A stretch of DNA of 15,976 bases from Bacteroidales bacterium (GCA_003554665.1 PWGY01000015.1:1-15976); one strand, 5' to 3'. Shown: positions 6,570 through 15,290, counted from the first letter of the stretch. The notes: generated by a model from the sequence alone, not told the origin. Translations and numbers: made by a program.

Positions 6570-7187
6570 TTAAGCTGGCAATTCCATCACAGGGTCATCC
6601 GGACCATATTCTTCGGGGTTATGATTGGATGCGATGACAATTGTTTTTGCCCTGCCATATGTTTCCAGGAGTTTTTGGTACCATTCCCTGGACTCTTTGT
6701 CCAGGTTCGTGCATGGTTCATCAAGGAGAACCAGCCCGGATGCGGGCAACAGTGCCAATACCAGCCTGACCCTTTGTTTCATTCCTGAGGAAAAATATTT
6801 GATAGCTTTGTGGCGGTTGGCTCTAAGTCCTGATAAATCAAGGATCTGATTGGTTTCGGTCCCTGCAGGAAAAGGTTTAAAGCGTTGATGAAAAGCAACC
6901 AACTCCGGAAAAGTGAATTCTTCAGTGGGTTCAAGGCCGGGCGCTGCCATTGCCACATATTTGTAGATCAAATCGGAGCCTAGCTGCCGGTTATCATGAT
7001 GCCAGGAAATTTTACCCTCAGACGGGGTGCGGAAGCCGGCGATCATTTGCAGCAAGGTTGATTTTCCACTTCCGTTTTTTCCTGCAATGACCTGCCTTTT
7101 CCCGGGGCTGATCTGCAAGTCGATGCCCCGGAAGACCCATTGCCCCCGGAACTTTTTGCCGGTGCCTGATAGTTCGACCTGTATCAT
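6570..7187 (-). CDS. ccmA: ABC transporter ATPase, CcmA-like
   Basis: The 205-residue single-domain ATPase has Walker [10 protein letters not shown] (36-44), signature SSGMKQR (133-139), Walker B LVLLDEP (152-158) and the switch His189 in ASNHN. Length and overall form match CcmA, the ATPase of the haem-handling CcmAB complex. The segment after the first subdomain, [17 protein letters not shown], resembles the corresponding CcmA stretch (a PGL-x(4-5)-LT-x-x-ENL pattern). No clear Q-loop Gln is seen just before it (MAAPG). The gene is not in the ccmBCDE operon but 660 bp away on the opposite strand, 9 bp after lpxA. As ccmB lacks any adjacent ATPase, this is the natural partner. A generic ABC ATPase with another partner remains possible, so the symbol is an inference. 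Confidence 0.7.
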   Translation of the reverse strand: MIQVELSGTGKKFRGQWVFRGIDLQISPGKRQVIAGKNGSGKSTLLQMIAGFRTPSEGKISWHHDNRQLGSDLIYKYVAMAAPGLEPTEEFTFPELVAFHQRFKPFPAGTETNQILDLSGLRANRHKAIKYFSSGMKQRVRLVLALLPASGLVLLDEPCTNLDKESREWYQKLLETYGRAKTIVIASNHNPEEYGPDDPVMELPA

Positions 7188-7196
7188 TCAGGCGAC

Positions 7197-7985
7197 TTAT
7201 TTCTCATTGTACGAATAGCCCTTCATGATTCCCCTGCTTGATTTGCTGATGAAGCTCAGGATCTCGTCCCTTTCGGGAGAAGCCGCTATCTCTGTTTCGA
7301 TATAAGTCAACGACTGACTGACATTCATGTTCTTCAGGTAAATAATCCGGTAAATGTCCTGGATCTGGTTGATCTGTTCGCTGTTAAAACCTCGCCTGCG
7401 CAGACCGATGGAATTGATGCCCACAAAAGAAAGCGGGTCTCTGGCTGCCTTGGTATACGGGGGAACATCTTTGCGGACCAGTGATCCTCCCGATATCATC
7501 ACATGCGTGCCAATGTTTACAAACTGATGAACGGCAGACAATCCGCCAAGAATCGCAAAGTCTTGCATGGTGATATGCCCCGCCAGGTTGGCTGCATTGG
7601 CAAGGATGCAGTGATTGCCGATCACGCAGTCGTGTGCAATATGTACATAAGCCATCAGGAGGCAATTGCTGCCAATCACTGTTTTGTTGCTTTCTTTTGT
7701 TCCCCGGTTAACGGTAACAAACTCGCGGATTGTGGTGTTGTCTCCGATCTCAACCGTGGTTTCCTCGCCTGCATATTTCAGATCCTGCGGAGCGGCACTG
7801 ATTACTGCACCCGGAAAAATCTTACAGTTTTTTCCGATGCGTGCCCCTTCCATGATGGTGACATTGGAGCCGATCCAGGTTCCTTCACCGATTTCCACGT
7901 TTTTATGGATCGTCACAAAAGGTTCAATGACAACATTTCTGGCAATTTTTGCCTGTGGGTGGACGTAAGCTAATGGTTGGTTCAT
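7197..7985 (-). CDS. lpxA: UDP-GlcNAc 3-O-acyltransferase LpxA
   Basis: The 262-residue left-handed beta-helix protein shows repeated hexapeptides through about residue 190, then the helical C-terminal domain. The catalytic His is H118 in VHIAHDC, equivalent to E. coli His125; H137 (LAGH) and H153 (AVHQF) are also conserved. The signature QDLKYAGEET (67-76) is typical of LpxA. It moves a 3-hydroxyacyl chain from ACP to the 3-OH of UDP-GlcNAc, the first step of lipid A synthesis, in the cytoplasm. It follows lpxC-fabZ by 9 bp and precedes the CcmA-like gene by 9 bp, so it is in the middle of an operon. Confidence 0.96.
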   Translation of the reverse strand: MNQPLAYVHPQAKIARNVVIEPFVTIHKNVEIGEGTWIGSNVTIMEGARIGKNCKIFPGAVISAAPQDLKYAGEETTVEIGDNTTIREFVTVNRGTKESNKTVIGSNCLLMAYVHIAHDCVIGNHCILANAANLAGHITMQDFAILGGLSAVHQFVNIGTHVMISGGSLVRKDVPPYTKAARDPLSFVGINSIGLRRRGFNSEQINQIQDIYRIIYLKNMNVSQSLTYIETEIAASPERDEILSFISKSSRGIMKGYSYNEK

Positions 7986-7994
7986 TGCAGTGGT

Positions 7995-9386
7995 TTATTT
8001 TTTGCTAATTTGTGCCATCATTTCAGCTTCCATTACAACATTGCTGCCAACATAGGCAACTCCGCGCATATGACAGATACCCCTTCTTACCGGTGCCATC
8101 AGGCTCATTCTGAACACAAGGGTATCGCCAGGCACAACTTTTTGTTTAAAACGTACATTATTGATTTTCAGAAAGTAGGTGTTGTAGTTTTCCGGGTCAT
8201 TGACCGTTGACAGTACCAGAATTCCTCCTGCCTGTGCCATGGCTTCTATCTGCAGCACCCCCGGCATGACCGGTTCATTGGGGAAGTGACCTGCAAAGAA
8301 AGGCTCATTCATTGAAACACTTTTCACCGCAACCACCGATGAGTCGGTAACCTCAATGATTTTGTCCACCAGAAGAAAGGGCGGGCGGTGGGGCAGCATT
8401 CTTTTGATATCGTTGATGTCATAAACCGGTGGCTGATCGGGATTGTAAGAAGGGATCTGCTCCTGGTCGATGCGGGCCTTGATGTGCTTCTTGAGTAATT
8501 TTGCAAACAGTACGTTGGAAGCGTGACCCGGTTTGGAGGCAATGATGTGGCCCTTGATGGGCTTACCTGCCAGGCTCAGATCACCAACCATGTCGAGCAG
8601 TTTGTGACGTGCCGGCTCATTCGGGAAAGCCAGCTCCAGGTTGTTCAGTATTCCGTCATTGCGAACCTCCACGGTGGGTTTATTGAACACACCGGCCAGC
8701 CGGTCCAGCTCTTTTTGGGTAACCGGTCTGTCCACGAATACGATGGCATTGCTCAGATCTCCGCCTTTGATAAGGTTCTGGGAAAGCAGGAACTCCAGCT
8801 CATGCAGGAAAACAAAAGTCCGGCAGCCCGCAATCTCATCCCTGAACTCATTGACATGATTCATGCTCGCATGCTGATGACCAAGAACCTTTGACTCATA
8901 GTCGATCATGCAGCTTATTCGGTAATTTTCAGCTGGTACGGCGATGATCTCACAATCCTTTTCCTCATGATACATCCGTATGGGCTCCCTGATCTCAAAA
9001 TAATCCCTGAAGGCATTTTGGGGCACGGTTCCCGCTTTCAGAATGGCATCGGTATATACCTTGCTGCTGCCGTCAAAGATTGGTGTTTCCTGGCAGTTTA
9101 CCTCAATGACCGCATTGTCAACACCGGTTCCGGTGATGGCCGCCAGTACATGCTCGACGGTAAGTACCCTGATTCCGTCTTTTTCAAGGGTGGTTCCCCT
9201 TTCGGTTTCAGCAACCAACAGAGCATCTGCTTCAATAAAAGCATCTTCCCCGATATCGGTACGCAGAAAACGAATGCCTGAGTTTTCCGGGGCAGGCCTG
9301 ATTGTCAGGTGAACGGTTTGTCCTGTATGTAGGCCGGCACCCTCAAGGGTCACAGGCTGTTTGAGTGTTTTTTGCTTTTCATTCAT
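7995..9386 (-). CDS. lpxC-fabZ: Bifunctional LpxC deacetylase / FabZ dehydratase
   Basis: The 463-residue protein is a fusion. Residues 1 to about 305 are LpxC, the zinc deacetylase that commits UDP-3-O-acyl-GlcNAc to lipid A. Its metal ligands appear as H79 (VEHVLAA), H261 and D265 (ARHKLLDMVGD), with a further conserved His at 288. Residues from about 325 are a FabZ hot-dog dehydratase with LPHRPPFLLVDKI and the catalytic pair H367 (AGHFPNEP) and E381 (QIEAMAQ). FabZ dehydrates 3-hydroxyacyl-ACP, the same pool that LpxA and LpxD use, so the fusion could balance lipid A against phospholipid. LpxC-FabZ fusions are normal in Bacteroidota. A TATATTTG box on the minus strand at 9475-9468 may be a promoter, but it lacks a -33 partner. 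Confidence 0.96.
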   Translation of the reverse strand: MNEKQKTLKQPVTLEGAGLHTGQTVHLTIRPAPENSGIRFLRTDIGEDAFIEADALLVAETERGTTLEKDGIRVLTVEHVLAAITGTGVDNAVIEVNCQETPIFDGSSKVYTDAILKAGTVPQNAFRDYFEIREPIRMYHEEKDCEIIAVPAENYRISCMIDYESKVLGHQHASMNHVNEFRDEIAGCRTFVFLHELEFLLSQNLIKGGDLSNAIVFVDRPVTQKELDRLAGVFNKPTVEVRNDGILNNLELAFPNEPARHKLLDMVGDLSLAGKPIKGHIIASKPGHASNVLFAKLLKKHIKARIDQEQIPSYNPDQPPVYDINDIKRMLPHRPPFLLVDKIIEVTDSSVVAVKSVSMNEPFFAGHFPNEPVMPGVLQIEAMAQAGGILVLSTVNDPENYNTYFLKINNVRFKQKVVPGDTLVFRMSLMAPVRRGICHMRGVAYVGSNVVMEAEMMAQISKK

Positions 9387-9479
9387 AACACAAAGGTTGA
9401 GATAATTGTCGCCGTATTCCGGAGAATGTTACCCGTCAGGGAAAACGAAACCAACGGAACGGGCCGGCAAATATAGCAA

Positions 9480-10508
9480 CTATTTTTTCTGTTTTACTTC
9501 CTTTTCCAGTTCATCTATTCGCTTAACCAGTTTTTCGAAATTCCGGAAATAGATGAAGGCTTTGCGGTACTGGGATGCTTCCATGGCCGGTGACCCCATG
9601 ATCGTCTGCCCGTCCGGTATGTTGGAAGGGACTCCTGCCTGGGCAGCCATCTTCACATTGTCGCCAATGGTAATGTGCCCGCTGATTCCGGCCTGACCTC
9701 CGATCATACAGTTTTTTCCGATCTTTGAGGAGCCGGCAACGCCAGATTGTGCAGCCATAACTGTGTTTTCACCAATGGTAACGTTATGACCGATCTGGAT
9801 CAGATTGTCCAGTTTCACTCCTTGACGGATGATAGTGGACCCCATGGTTGCGCGGTCAATGGTTGTCCCTGCACCAATCTCCACATTGTCTTCGATGATC
9901 ACGTTCCCGATCTGGGCCACCTTCATGTAATTGTTGTCGCTCTGGGGTGCAAACCCAAACCCGTCTGCACCGATCACGGCATTGGAATGAATGGTGCATC
10001 CGTTGCCAATCCGGCTATTGTCGTAGATCCTGGCTCCGCTGAATAATGTTGTTTCTTCACCAACCCTGGCCATGTCACCAATGTAGCAATGGGGGTGGAT
10101 CCTGGCGCCTTTCCCGATCACAGCGCCATCCCCGATGTACACAAATTCCCCGATATACACGTCCGCCCCCACATCCGCCTTTGGAGAAATGAAAGCGAGC
10201 TCGGAAATGCCCGTTTTTTCAGGCATGCTGCTCTTATAGAGTTCCAGCAGTTTAGCCAGCGCACCATATGGATCCTTTACGCGGATCAGGGTGCTTTTTA
10301 CCGGCTGTTCCGGGGAAAAATCTTCCCTCACAAGAACAATGGATGCGTTGGTTTTGTATATATGCTGGGTATAGGCGAGGTTAGCCAGAAAGGTAAGGGA
10401 TCCGGGCTCTCCTTCTTCTATTTTGGCAATCCGGGATACCCTGACTTCGGGATCCCCCTCAAGCTCTCCTTTCAGAAATTCGGCAATCTGTCTGGCTGAA
10501 AATTCCAT
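9480..10508 (-). CDS. lpxD: UDP-3-O-acylglucosamine N-acyltransferase LpxD
   Basis: The 342-residue protein has the three LpxD parts. An N-terminal uridine-binding domain (1 to about 100, with [10 protein letters not shown]) comes first, then a long hexapeptide-repeat beta-helix (about 103-315), and a C-terminal charged helix ([21 protein letters not shown]). H241 in [11 protein letters not shown] is the expected general base, and H278 (ISGH) is the second conserved His. It adds the second 3-hydroxyacyl chain, to the amine exposed by LpxC. It precedes lpxC-fabZ by 93 bp and follows the HD phosphohydrolase gene by 109 bp on the same strand. Confidence 0.96.
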   Translation of the reverse strand: MEFSARQIAEFLKGELEGDPEVRVSRIAKIEEGEPGSLTFLANLAYTQHIYKTNASIVLVREDFSPEQPVKSTLIRVKDPYGALAKLLELYKSSMPEKTGISELAFISPKADVGADVYIGEFVYIGDGAVIGKGARIHPHCYIGDMARVGEETTLFSGARIYDNSRIGNGCTIHSNAVIGADGFGFAPQSDNNYMKVAQIGNVIIEDNVEIGAGTTIDRATMGSTIIRQGVKLDNLIQIGHNVTIGENTVMAAQSGVAGSSKIGKNCMIGGQAGISGHITIGDNVKMAAQAGVPSNIPDGQTIMGSPAMEASQYRKAFIYFRNFEKLVKRIDELEKEVKQKK

Positions 10509-10617
10509 GCAATAATGTAAATAATTTGTAATATGTGCGGTCGCAAGTTACCAATATTTACCATGACCGCCAAGCAATTTTTGCCGGATAACCTTTGGTT
10601 TCCAGTCAGTGAAGGGG

Positions 10618-11874
10618 TTATTGCCTGTCAATCAGTAATTCCTTGGGGTAACAGACAAAGAATTTTTCCACCGGGTGGGACAGCATATTGATGTTTAACT
10701 GGTCACTGGCTTCTGCCACATCTTTTAACTGCCCGTTTTTTGAAAGGATCCAGATGTTTCCCGTACCCGGATCATATGCGTTATTCCTTGTAATTCCGCT
10801 CACTACGAGGTAGCCGGCCTCTTCTTCACCGGTTGCCAGCTGCTTCCGTATGGCATCCTGTTTCAGCTGCCTGAGGTAGGATTCGCTGAAAGGCACGGAT
10901 CTGATCTCAATTCTGAAAAGTTTCCTTTCCACAATGCCGCGACTCATATAGCTCAGGATCCGGTCTTTATGTGTGGTCCAGCTCTTAATGGCTGCAAAAA
11001 TATCATAGTCGTCAAGCAGGGCAAAATCCTCAAGCAGCCCCGGGTCAGCCTCAAAATTACTTTTGCGGTATTCCTTACCCAGGAATCTTTGCAGGGGAGG
11101 GGTGGCAAACAGATCTTCTCCTGCAGTGGCAAGCTCTTTGGCGCGTTTCAGAACCCCTGTCAGCATGGTTTCTGCAGCGATGACGGTTTTATGAAGATAT
11201 ACCTGCCAGTACATCAGGCGCCTGGCAATGATGAATTTTTCGATGCTGTATATCCCCTTCTCATCAATGACCAGGTTGTCGCCGGCAATATTGAGCATTT
11301 TAATGATGCGGTCCCAGCTGATCACCCCTTCAGAAACCCCTGTGAAAAAGCTGTCGCGGTTCAGGTAATCGAGCCTGTCCATATCGAGCTGGCTGGAAAC
11401 AAGCTGATGGAGGTGCTTTTTGGGATGGGTGTCGCGGAAAATAGCCATTGCCTCCTCAAGATCAGCGGGAATCATCTGATTCAGTTTTCTCATGAACATG
11501 ACCGTGAGATCTTCATGGCTGAGTCCTTCCACCAGCACCCTTTCCAGCGTATGGGAAAAAGGGCCGTGTCCGATGTCATGCAGCAAAATGGCCTGTGTAA
11601 CCGCAAGGGCTTCGCTGTCGGCAATATCATGGCCTTTAAACCGCAAAATCTCAATGGCCTGCCCCATCAGGTACATACACCCCATGGCATGATGAAAACG
11701 GGTGTGCAGCGCACCCGGGTAAACCAGGTGAGAAAGCCCCAGTTGCTTGATATTCCGGAGTCGCTGAAAGTATGGTGTCTCAATGATGTCAAAAATGGAT
11801 TCGTCCGGTATGTTAATGAACCCGTAAACCGGGTCGTTGAATATTTTTAGTTTATTGTTGGATGGCTGTTCCAT
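10618..11874 (-). CDS. HD-domain phosphohydrolase (COG1078 / SAMHD1-like)
   Basis: From the ATG at 11874 the protein has 418 residues and opens EQPSNNKLKIFNDPVYGFI, the usual start of this family. A longer frame to 12060 runs antisense across the start of porX and adds unconserved sequence, so I reject it. The metal-binding HD set is complete: H62 in TRFHHAMG, H99-D100 in LLHDIGHGPFSH, and D164 in SSQLDMDRLDYL. These motifs align with the dNTP triphosphohydrolase group that includes SAMHD1, and the family may hydrolyse dNTPs or another nucleotide; the substrate of the bacterial COG1078 branch is not settled. It diverges from porX, with the two starts 71 bp apart, and heads a leftward block with lpxD. 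Confidence 0.88.
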   Translation of the reverse strand: MEQPSNNKLKIFNDPVYGFINIPDESIFDIIETPYFQRLRNIKQLGLSHLVYPGALHTRFHHAMGCMYLMGQAIEILRFKGHDIADSEALAVTQAILLHDIGHGPFSHTLERVLVEGLSHEDLTVMFMRKLNQMIPADLEEAMAIFRDTHPKKHLHQLVSSQLDMDRLDYLNRDSFFTGVSEGVISWDRIIKMLNIAGDNLVIDEKGIYSIEKFIIARRLMYWQVYLHKTVIAAETMLTGVLKRAKELATAGEDLFATPPLQRFLGKEYRKSNFEADPGLLEDFALLDDYDIFAAIKSWTTHKDRILSYMSRGIVERKLFRIEIRSVPFSESYLRQLKQDAIRKQLATGEEEAGYLVVSGITRNNAYDPGTGNIWILSKNGQLKDVAEASDQLNINMLSHPVEKFFVCYPKELLIDRQ

Positions 11875-11913
11875 GTCGCCGCTGTATAAATGGCTATTGT
11901 CAGTTTTTTTGGT

Positions 11914-11921
11914 TAAATTTG
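11914..11921 (+). promoter_or_regulatory. Candidate -7 box for porX
   Basis: TAAATTTG matches TAnnTTTG and lies 24 bases before the porX ATG. The nearest TTG (11897-11899) is only 14 bp upstream, shorter than the usual 19-21, so the -33 part is not supported. The interval is shared with the divergent HD gene. Confidence 0.4.
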
Positions 11922-11945
11922 TATGATACGCAAAATACAAAAAAT

Positions 11946-13496
11946 ATGAGTGCAACCATTCTCTGGACCGATGACGAGATTGATCTGCTGAAACCACATA
12001 TACTCTTTCTTGAAAATAAAGGTTACCGGGTTTTGACCGCATCCAGCGGTTCAGAAGCACTTGACCTGGTCGGTGACAATGAGATTGATATTATTTTTCT
12101 GGATGAAAACATGCCGGGGCTTAGCGGCATAGAAACCCTTGAACGCCTGAAGAGCCAGGTTCCGGGAATTCCGGTGGTGATGATCACCAAAAGTGAGGAA
12201 GAAACCGTTATGAACGATGCCATCGGGAGTAACATTGCCGACTACCTGATCAAGCCCGTGAACCCCAACCAGATCCTGTTGTCTCTAAAAAAGAACCTGG
12301 ACAACCGCAAGCTTGTCAGCGAAAAAACCGGGATGGTTTACCAGCAACAGTTCAGGCAGATCGGCAGCAGTCTGTCTCCTTCCCTTTCTTTTGAGGAATG
12401 GGTTGATATTTACAGGCAGCTTGTATACTGGGAGCTGGAACTTGCCAAAGCAGATGATGAAAGCCTGTATGAGATTTTTCTGATGCAGAAAGCCGAAGCA
12501 AATAATGTATTTGCCCGCTTTGTGGAAAACAACTATGAAGACTGGCTGAAAGGCAGGTCAGAGGAAAAGCCTGTATTGTCTCACACATTGTTTCGTGAGA
12601 AATGTCTGCCCATCGTGAAAGAGCAAAAAAGGGTTTTTCTGATTCTGATAGATAACCTGAGGCTTGATCAGTGGAAAACCATTCAGCCCAAAATCGAAAC
12701 CCTTTACAGAACGGTTCAGGAGGATACATACTGCAGCATTCTTCCCACCGCTACCCAGTATGCAAGAAATGCGCTGTTTTCCGGTTTAATGCCGGGTGAA
12801 TTATACAAACGCTTTCCAAAATACTGGACCAAAGAATCGGACGAGGGTACAAGGAATCAGTACGAATCTGAGCTGCTGGCAGAGCAACTGAAGCGCCTGG
12901 GGAGCAACATCCCCTTTCAGTATCATAAAATCCTGAACCTGACTGCCGGTAAAAAATTGTCATCCTCACTCAGTGACCATTTGGGGGCAAAACTGAACGT
13001 ACTGGTTTACAATTTTGTTGACATGCTTTCCCACTCACGTACCGATATGGAGGTGATCAAAGAGCTCGCTGACGACGAGGCGGCATACCGTTCAATTACA
13101 CTGAGCTGGTTTGAGCACTCGCCCCTGTGGGAGATCATGCGTCAGCTGGCAGAGAAGCAGATCCCGGTGATCATCACCACCGATCACGGATCGATCAGGG
13201 TGCAGCATCCTACGAAAATTGTTGGTGATCGGAATACCAACACCAATCTGCGGTATAAAACAGGCAAAAGCCTTCAGTACAAGAAGGGGGAAGTGTTTGA
13301 GGTGAATAAGCCGGAAGATATTTTTCTTCCCCGTGAAAGCGTGAGTGCCAACTTTGTATTTGCCAAAGAAAACCGGTTTTTCGCCTATCCGAATAATTAC
13401 AATTATTATGTCAATTATTACAGGGATACATTCCAGCACGGAGGAGTTTCCCTGGAGGAAATGCTGATCCCTTTTGTTTTCATGACTCCGAAATAA
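11946..13496 (+). CDS. porX: PorX-type response regulator with PglZ/alkaline-phosphatase domain
   Basis: From the ATG at 11946 (MSATILWTDDEIDLLKPH) the protein has 516 residues. Residues 1-120 are a CheY-like receiver with D9-D10, phosphoacceptor D53 (FLDENMPG), T81 and K103. A helical linker follows to about 205, and residues from about 210 form a PglZ/alkaline-phosphatase-superfamily domain. Zinc-site candidates are D236 (LIDNLRLDQW), a Thr of PTATQ (268 or 270), D359 and H363 (NFVDMLSH), D413-H414 (TTDHGS) and H498 (FQHGG). PorX with the histidine kinase PorY and the sigma factor SigP regulates type IX secretion in Bacteroidota, and its effector domain has phosphodiesterase activity on oligonucleotides. 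No porY or por structural gene is in the window. A frame opening at 11862 was rejected because it adds 28 residues before the receiver fold. Confidence 0.93.
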   Translation: MSATILWTDDEIDLLKPHILFLENKGYRVLTASSGSEALDLVGDNEIDIIFLDENMPGLSGIETLERLKSQVPGIPVVMITKSEEETVMNDAIGSNIADYLIKPVNPNQILLSLKKNLDNRKLVSEKTGMVYQQQFRQIGSSLSPSLSFEEWVDIYRQLVYWELELAKADDESLYEIFLMQKAEANNVFARFVENNYEDWLKGRSEEKPVLSHTLFREKCLPIVKEQKRVFLILIDNLRLDQWKTIQPKIETLYRTVQEDTYCSILPTATQYARNALFSGLMPGELYKRFPKYWTKESDEGTRNQYESELLAEQLKRLGSNIPFQYHKILNLTAGKKLSSSLSDHLGAKLNVLVYNFVDMLSHSRTDMEVIKELADDEAAYRSITLSWFEHSPLWEIMRQLAEKQIPVIITTDHGSIRVQHPTKIVGDRNTNTNLRYKTGKSLQYKKGEVFEVNKPEDIFLPRESVSANFVFAKENRFFAYPNNYNYYVNYYRDTFQHGGVSLEEMLIPFVFMTPK

Positions 13497-13575
13497 ATGA
13501 TCCTTATGACCCTATCATAAATGATCCCATACCATGACTCTCAACCCGATAATTCTCATACCCATGATCCTCATC
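13497..13575. repeat. Degenerate ATGAtCC-rich spacer between porX and tsaE
   Basis: The 99-bp gap contains repeated copies of ATGA(T/C)CC or near matches at about 13497, 13506, 13521, 13534 (ATGACTC) and 13564, interspersed with CATA/CTCAT stretches. The copies are irregularly spaced and imperfect. It looks like a decayed short tandem expansion; no protein frame or hairpin explains it. Confidence 0.45.
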
Positions 13576-13595
13576 CCTGATAAAGCAGTTTCATT

Positions 13596-14039
13596 ATGAG
13601 CAGCATGAAAGAGTACAGTGTGCCGGATCTGTCTGAACTGGAAAATGTGGCGAGATCCCTGCTTGATGCTTTTCCCGGTCAAAGGGTTTTTGCTTTTTTC
13701 GGACCCATGGGCGTGGGGAAAACAACCTTTATCCAGGCTGTTTGCAAAGTGCTGGGTGCAACAGAGCACGCAAGCAGTCCCTCTTTCTCCATTGTGAACC
13801 ACTATATGACCCAAACGGGCGACAGCCTGTATCACTTTGATTTTTACCGGATAAAATCGATAGAGGAAGCCTTCGATCTCGGATATGAAGATTACTTCTA
13901 TTCTGGACACTACTGTTTCGTAGAGTGGCCGGAAAATGTTGGGAGCCTGCTTCCTGATGATTGTGTTGCTGTATATATGCAGGATGATCAGGTCAGGCGG
14001 ATCATCCGTGCCGGCAAGTCGACCGCCGGTGTTTTCTGA
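13596..14039 (+). CDS. tsaE: tRNA t6A ATPase subunit TsaE
   Basis: The 147-residue protein has the P-loop GPMGVGKTT (36-44) near its N terminus, followed by SSPSFSIVNHY, the HFDFYRI motif and FVEWPEN, all in the order of the TsaE (YjeE) family, whose members are about 150 residues long. TsaE is the ATPase that works with TsaB, TsaD and TsaC to make N6-threonylcarbamoyladenosine at position 37 of ANN-decoding tRNAs, in the cytoplasm. The tRNA-Lys(UUU) genes at the right end of the window encode one such substrate. A second in-frame ATG at 13605 (MKEYSV) is an equally possible start. The gene follows porX by 99 bp and precedes the ald-like gene by 30 bp. Confidence 0.93.
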   Translation: MSSMKEYSVPDLSELENVARSLLDAFPGQRVFAFFGPMGVGKTTFIQAVCKVLGATEHASSPSFSIVNHYMTQTGDSLYHFDFYRIKSIEEAFDLGYEDYFYSGHYCFVEWPENVGSLLPDDCVAVYMQDDQVRRIIRAGKSTAGVF

Positions 14040-14069
14040 CCGCCTTCCTCAACAAATTGACTTATTGAA

Positions 14070-15290
14070 ATGGCACATTCGGAATCAGAACAGAAGATGT
14101 TTTCACAGTCCTGGCATTTCGGGCCCAGGGAAGAGATGCTGGAGGTCCGGAAACGGAAAAACAACCTGATCATCGGTATTCCCCTGGAGACAGCCTATGA
14201 CGAAAACAGGGTGGCGCTGGCTCCGGAAGCAGCCGAACTGCTTACCCGGCATGGTCATCAGATCCTGGTTCAGTCAAGGGCAGGAGAGAATTCGTTTTTT
14301 CCGGATGAAGCCTATGAAGCGGCCGGATGCCAGATTGTTTATTCAGCCGGTGAAGTTTTTCAGGCAGACATTGTGCTTAAAATTGCCCCGGTTTCTGATG
14401 AGGAAATGCAACTGGTCAGGTCCGGGCAGGTGATTTTTTCCACCGTAGCCCTTCCCATGCAAAAGACCGATTACTTCAGGGCCCTGATGCGTAAGAAAGT
14501 TACGGCCGTTGCTTTAGAATTGATCCGCGATAAAGCCAACACATTTCCCCTTGTGCGGGGGATGAGTGAAATTGCCGGAAATACCGCCATTCTGATTGCA
14601 GCAGAATATTTAAGCCATAAAGCATATGGCAAAGGCAGAATGTTCGGAGGCCTTTCAGGTATCACACCCACCGAGGTGGTTATACTTGGTGCAGGCACCG
14701 TCGGAGAGTCAGCGGTAAGGGCCGCAATTGGTCTTGGGGCCATGGTCAAGGTTTTTGATCCTTCGGTGTACAGACTGCGTCGCTTGCAAAACAATCTGAA
14801 TACCAGGGTTTTTACTTCAATTATTCAACCCAGGGTGTTGCTCAAATCACTCATAACGGCTGATGTGGTGATTGGTGCCATTCATTCTTCATATGGGAGG
14901 ACCCCGGTGATTGTGAGTGAAGACATGGTCGGCAAAATGAAAAGCGGAAGTGTGATCGTGGATGTGAGTATTGATCAGGGAGGCTGCGTGGAAACAAGTT
15001 CGGTGACCTCCCACAGCGATCCGGTTTTCAAGAAGCATGGTGTTACCCATTATTGCGTGCCCAATATTGCTTCCGGGGTTCCAAATACTGCCTCCTACGT
15101 GTTCAGTAATTTTTTCGCCCCAGTTCTGCTCACCATCGGAGAAGAAGGCGGTACGGAGAACATGCTGAAACGGGATCCGGGGGTGAGAAAAGGCGTTTAT
15201 ATGCTCAACGGAACCCTGACCAACCAGTACATCGGAGAAAATTTCCGCCTGCCCAGCCATGATATAGACCTTCTGATGGCGGCGTTTTAA
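14070..15290 (+). CDS. Alanine dehydrogenase-like NAD(P)-binding protein
   Basis: The 406-residue protein has the AlaDH/PNT fold. An N-terminal part starts at about residue 33 with IIGIPLETAYDENRVALAPEA, a Rossmann nucleotide-binding domain carries GAGTVGE (207-213), and IDQGGC is also conserved. It has a leader of about 31 residues absent from typical alanine dehydrogenases. R47 (ENRVAL) fits the substrate-binding Arg. Compared with the M. tuberculosis enzyme as I recall it, the active-site Lys75 aligns with A106 (LKIAPV) and His96 aligns with A127 (FSTVALP). This makes ordinary L-alanine to pyruvate oxidation doubtful. Database annotation of such Bacteroidota proteins is usually plain alanine dehydrogenase. 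It could be a diverged enzyme, a relative of the transhydrogenase alpha subunit, or a non-catalytic NAD-binding protein. It is 30 bp after tsaE, likely in one operon. Confidence 0.8.
   Translation: MAHSESEQKMFSQSWHFGPREEMLEVRKRKNNLIIGIPLETAYDENRVALAPEAAELLTRHGHQILVQSRAGENSFFPDEAYEAAGCQIVYSAGEVFQADIVLKIAPVSDEEMQLVRSGQVIFSTVALPMQKTDYFRALMRKKVTAVALELIRDKANTFPLVRGMSEIAGNTAILIAAEYLSHKAYGKGRMFGGLSGITPTEVVILGAGTVGESAVRAAIGLGAMVKVFDPSVYRLRRLQNNLNTRVFTSIIQPRVLLKSLITADVVIGAIHSSYGRTPVIVSEDMVGKMKSGSVIVDVSIDQGGCVETSSVTSHSDPVFKKHGVTHYCVPNIASGVPNTASYVFSNFFAPVLLTIGEEGGTENMLKRDPGVRKGVYMLNGTLTNQYIGENFRLPSHDIDLLMAAF

Noticed and set aside
7995..9386. LpxC-FabZ fusion as a novelty
   Set aside because: The fusion is usual in Bacteroidota, so it is a lineage marker and not a finding.
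10969..11850. 293-residue rightward open frame
   Set aside because: It lies fully antisense to the HD phosphohydrolase, whose catalytic motifs are intact.
11875..12060. N-terminal extension of the HD protein
   Set aside because: It would run antisense through the porX start, has no conserved sequence, and the family start fits the ATG at 11874.
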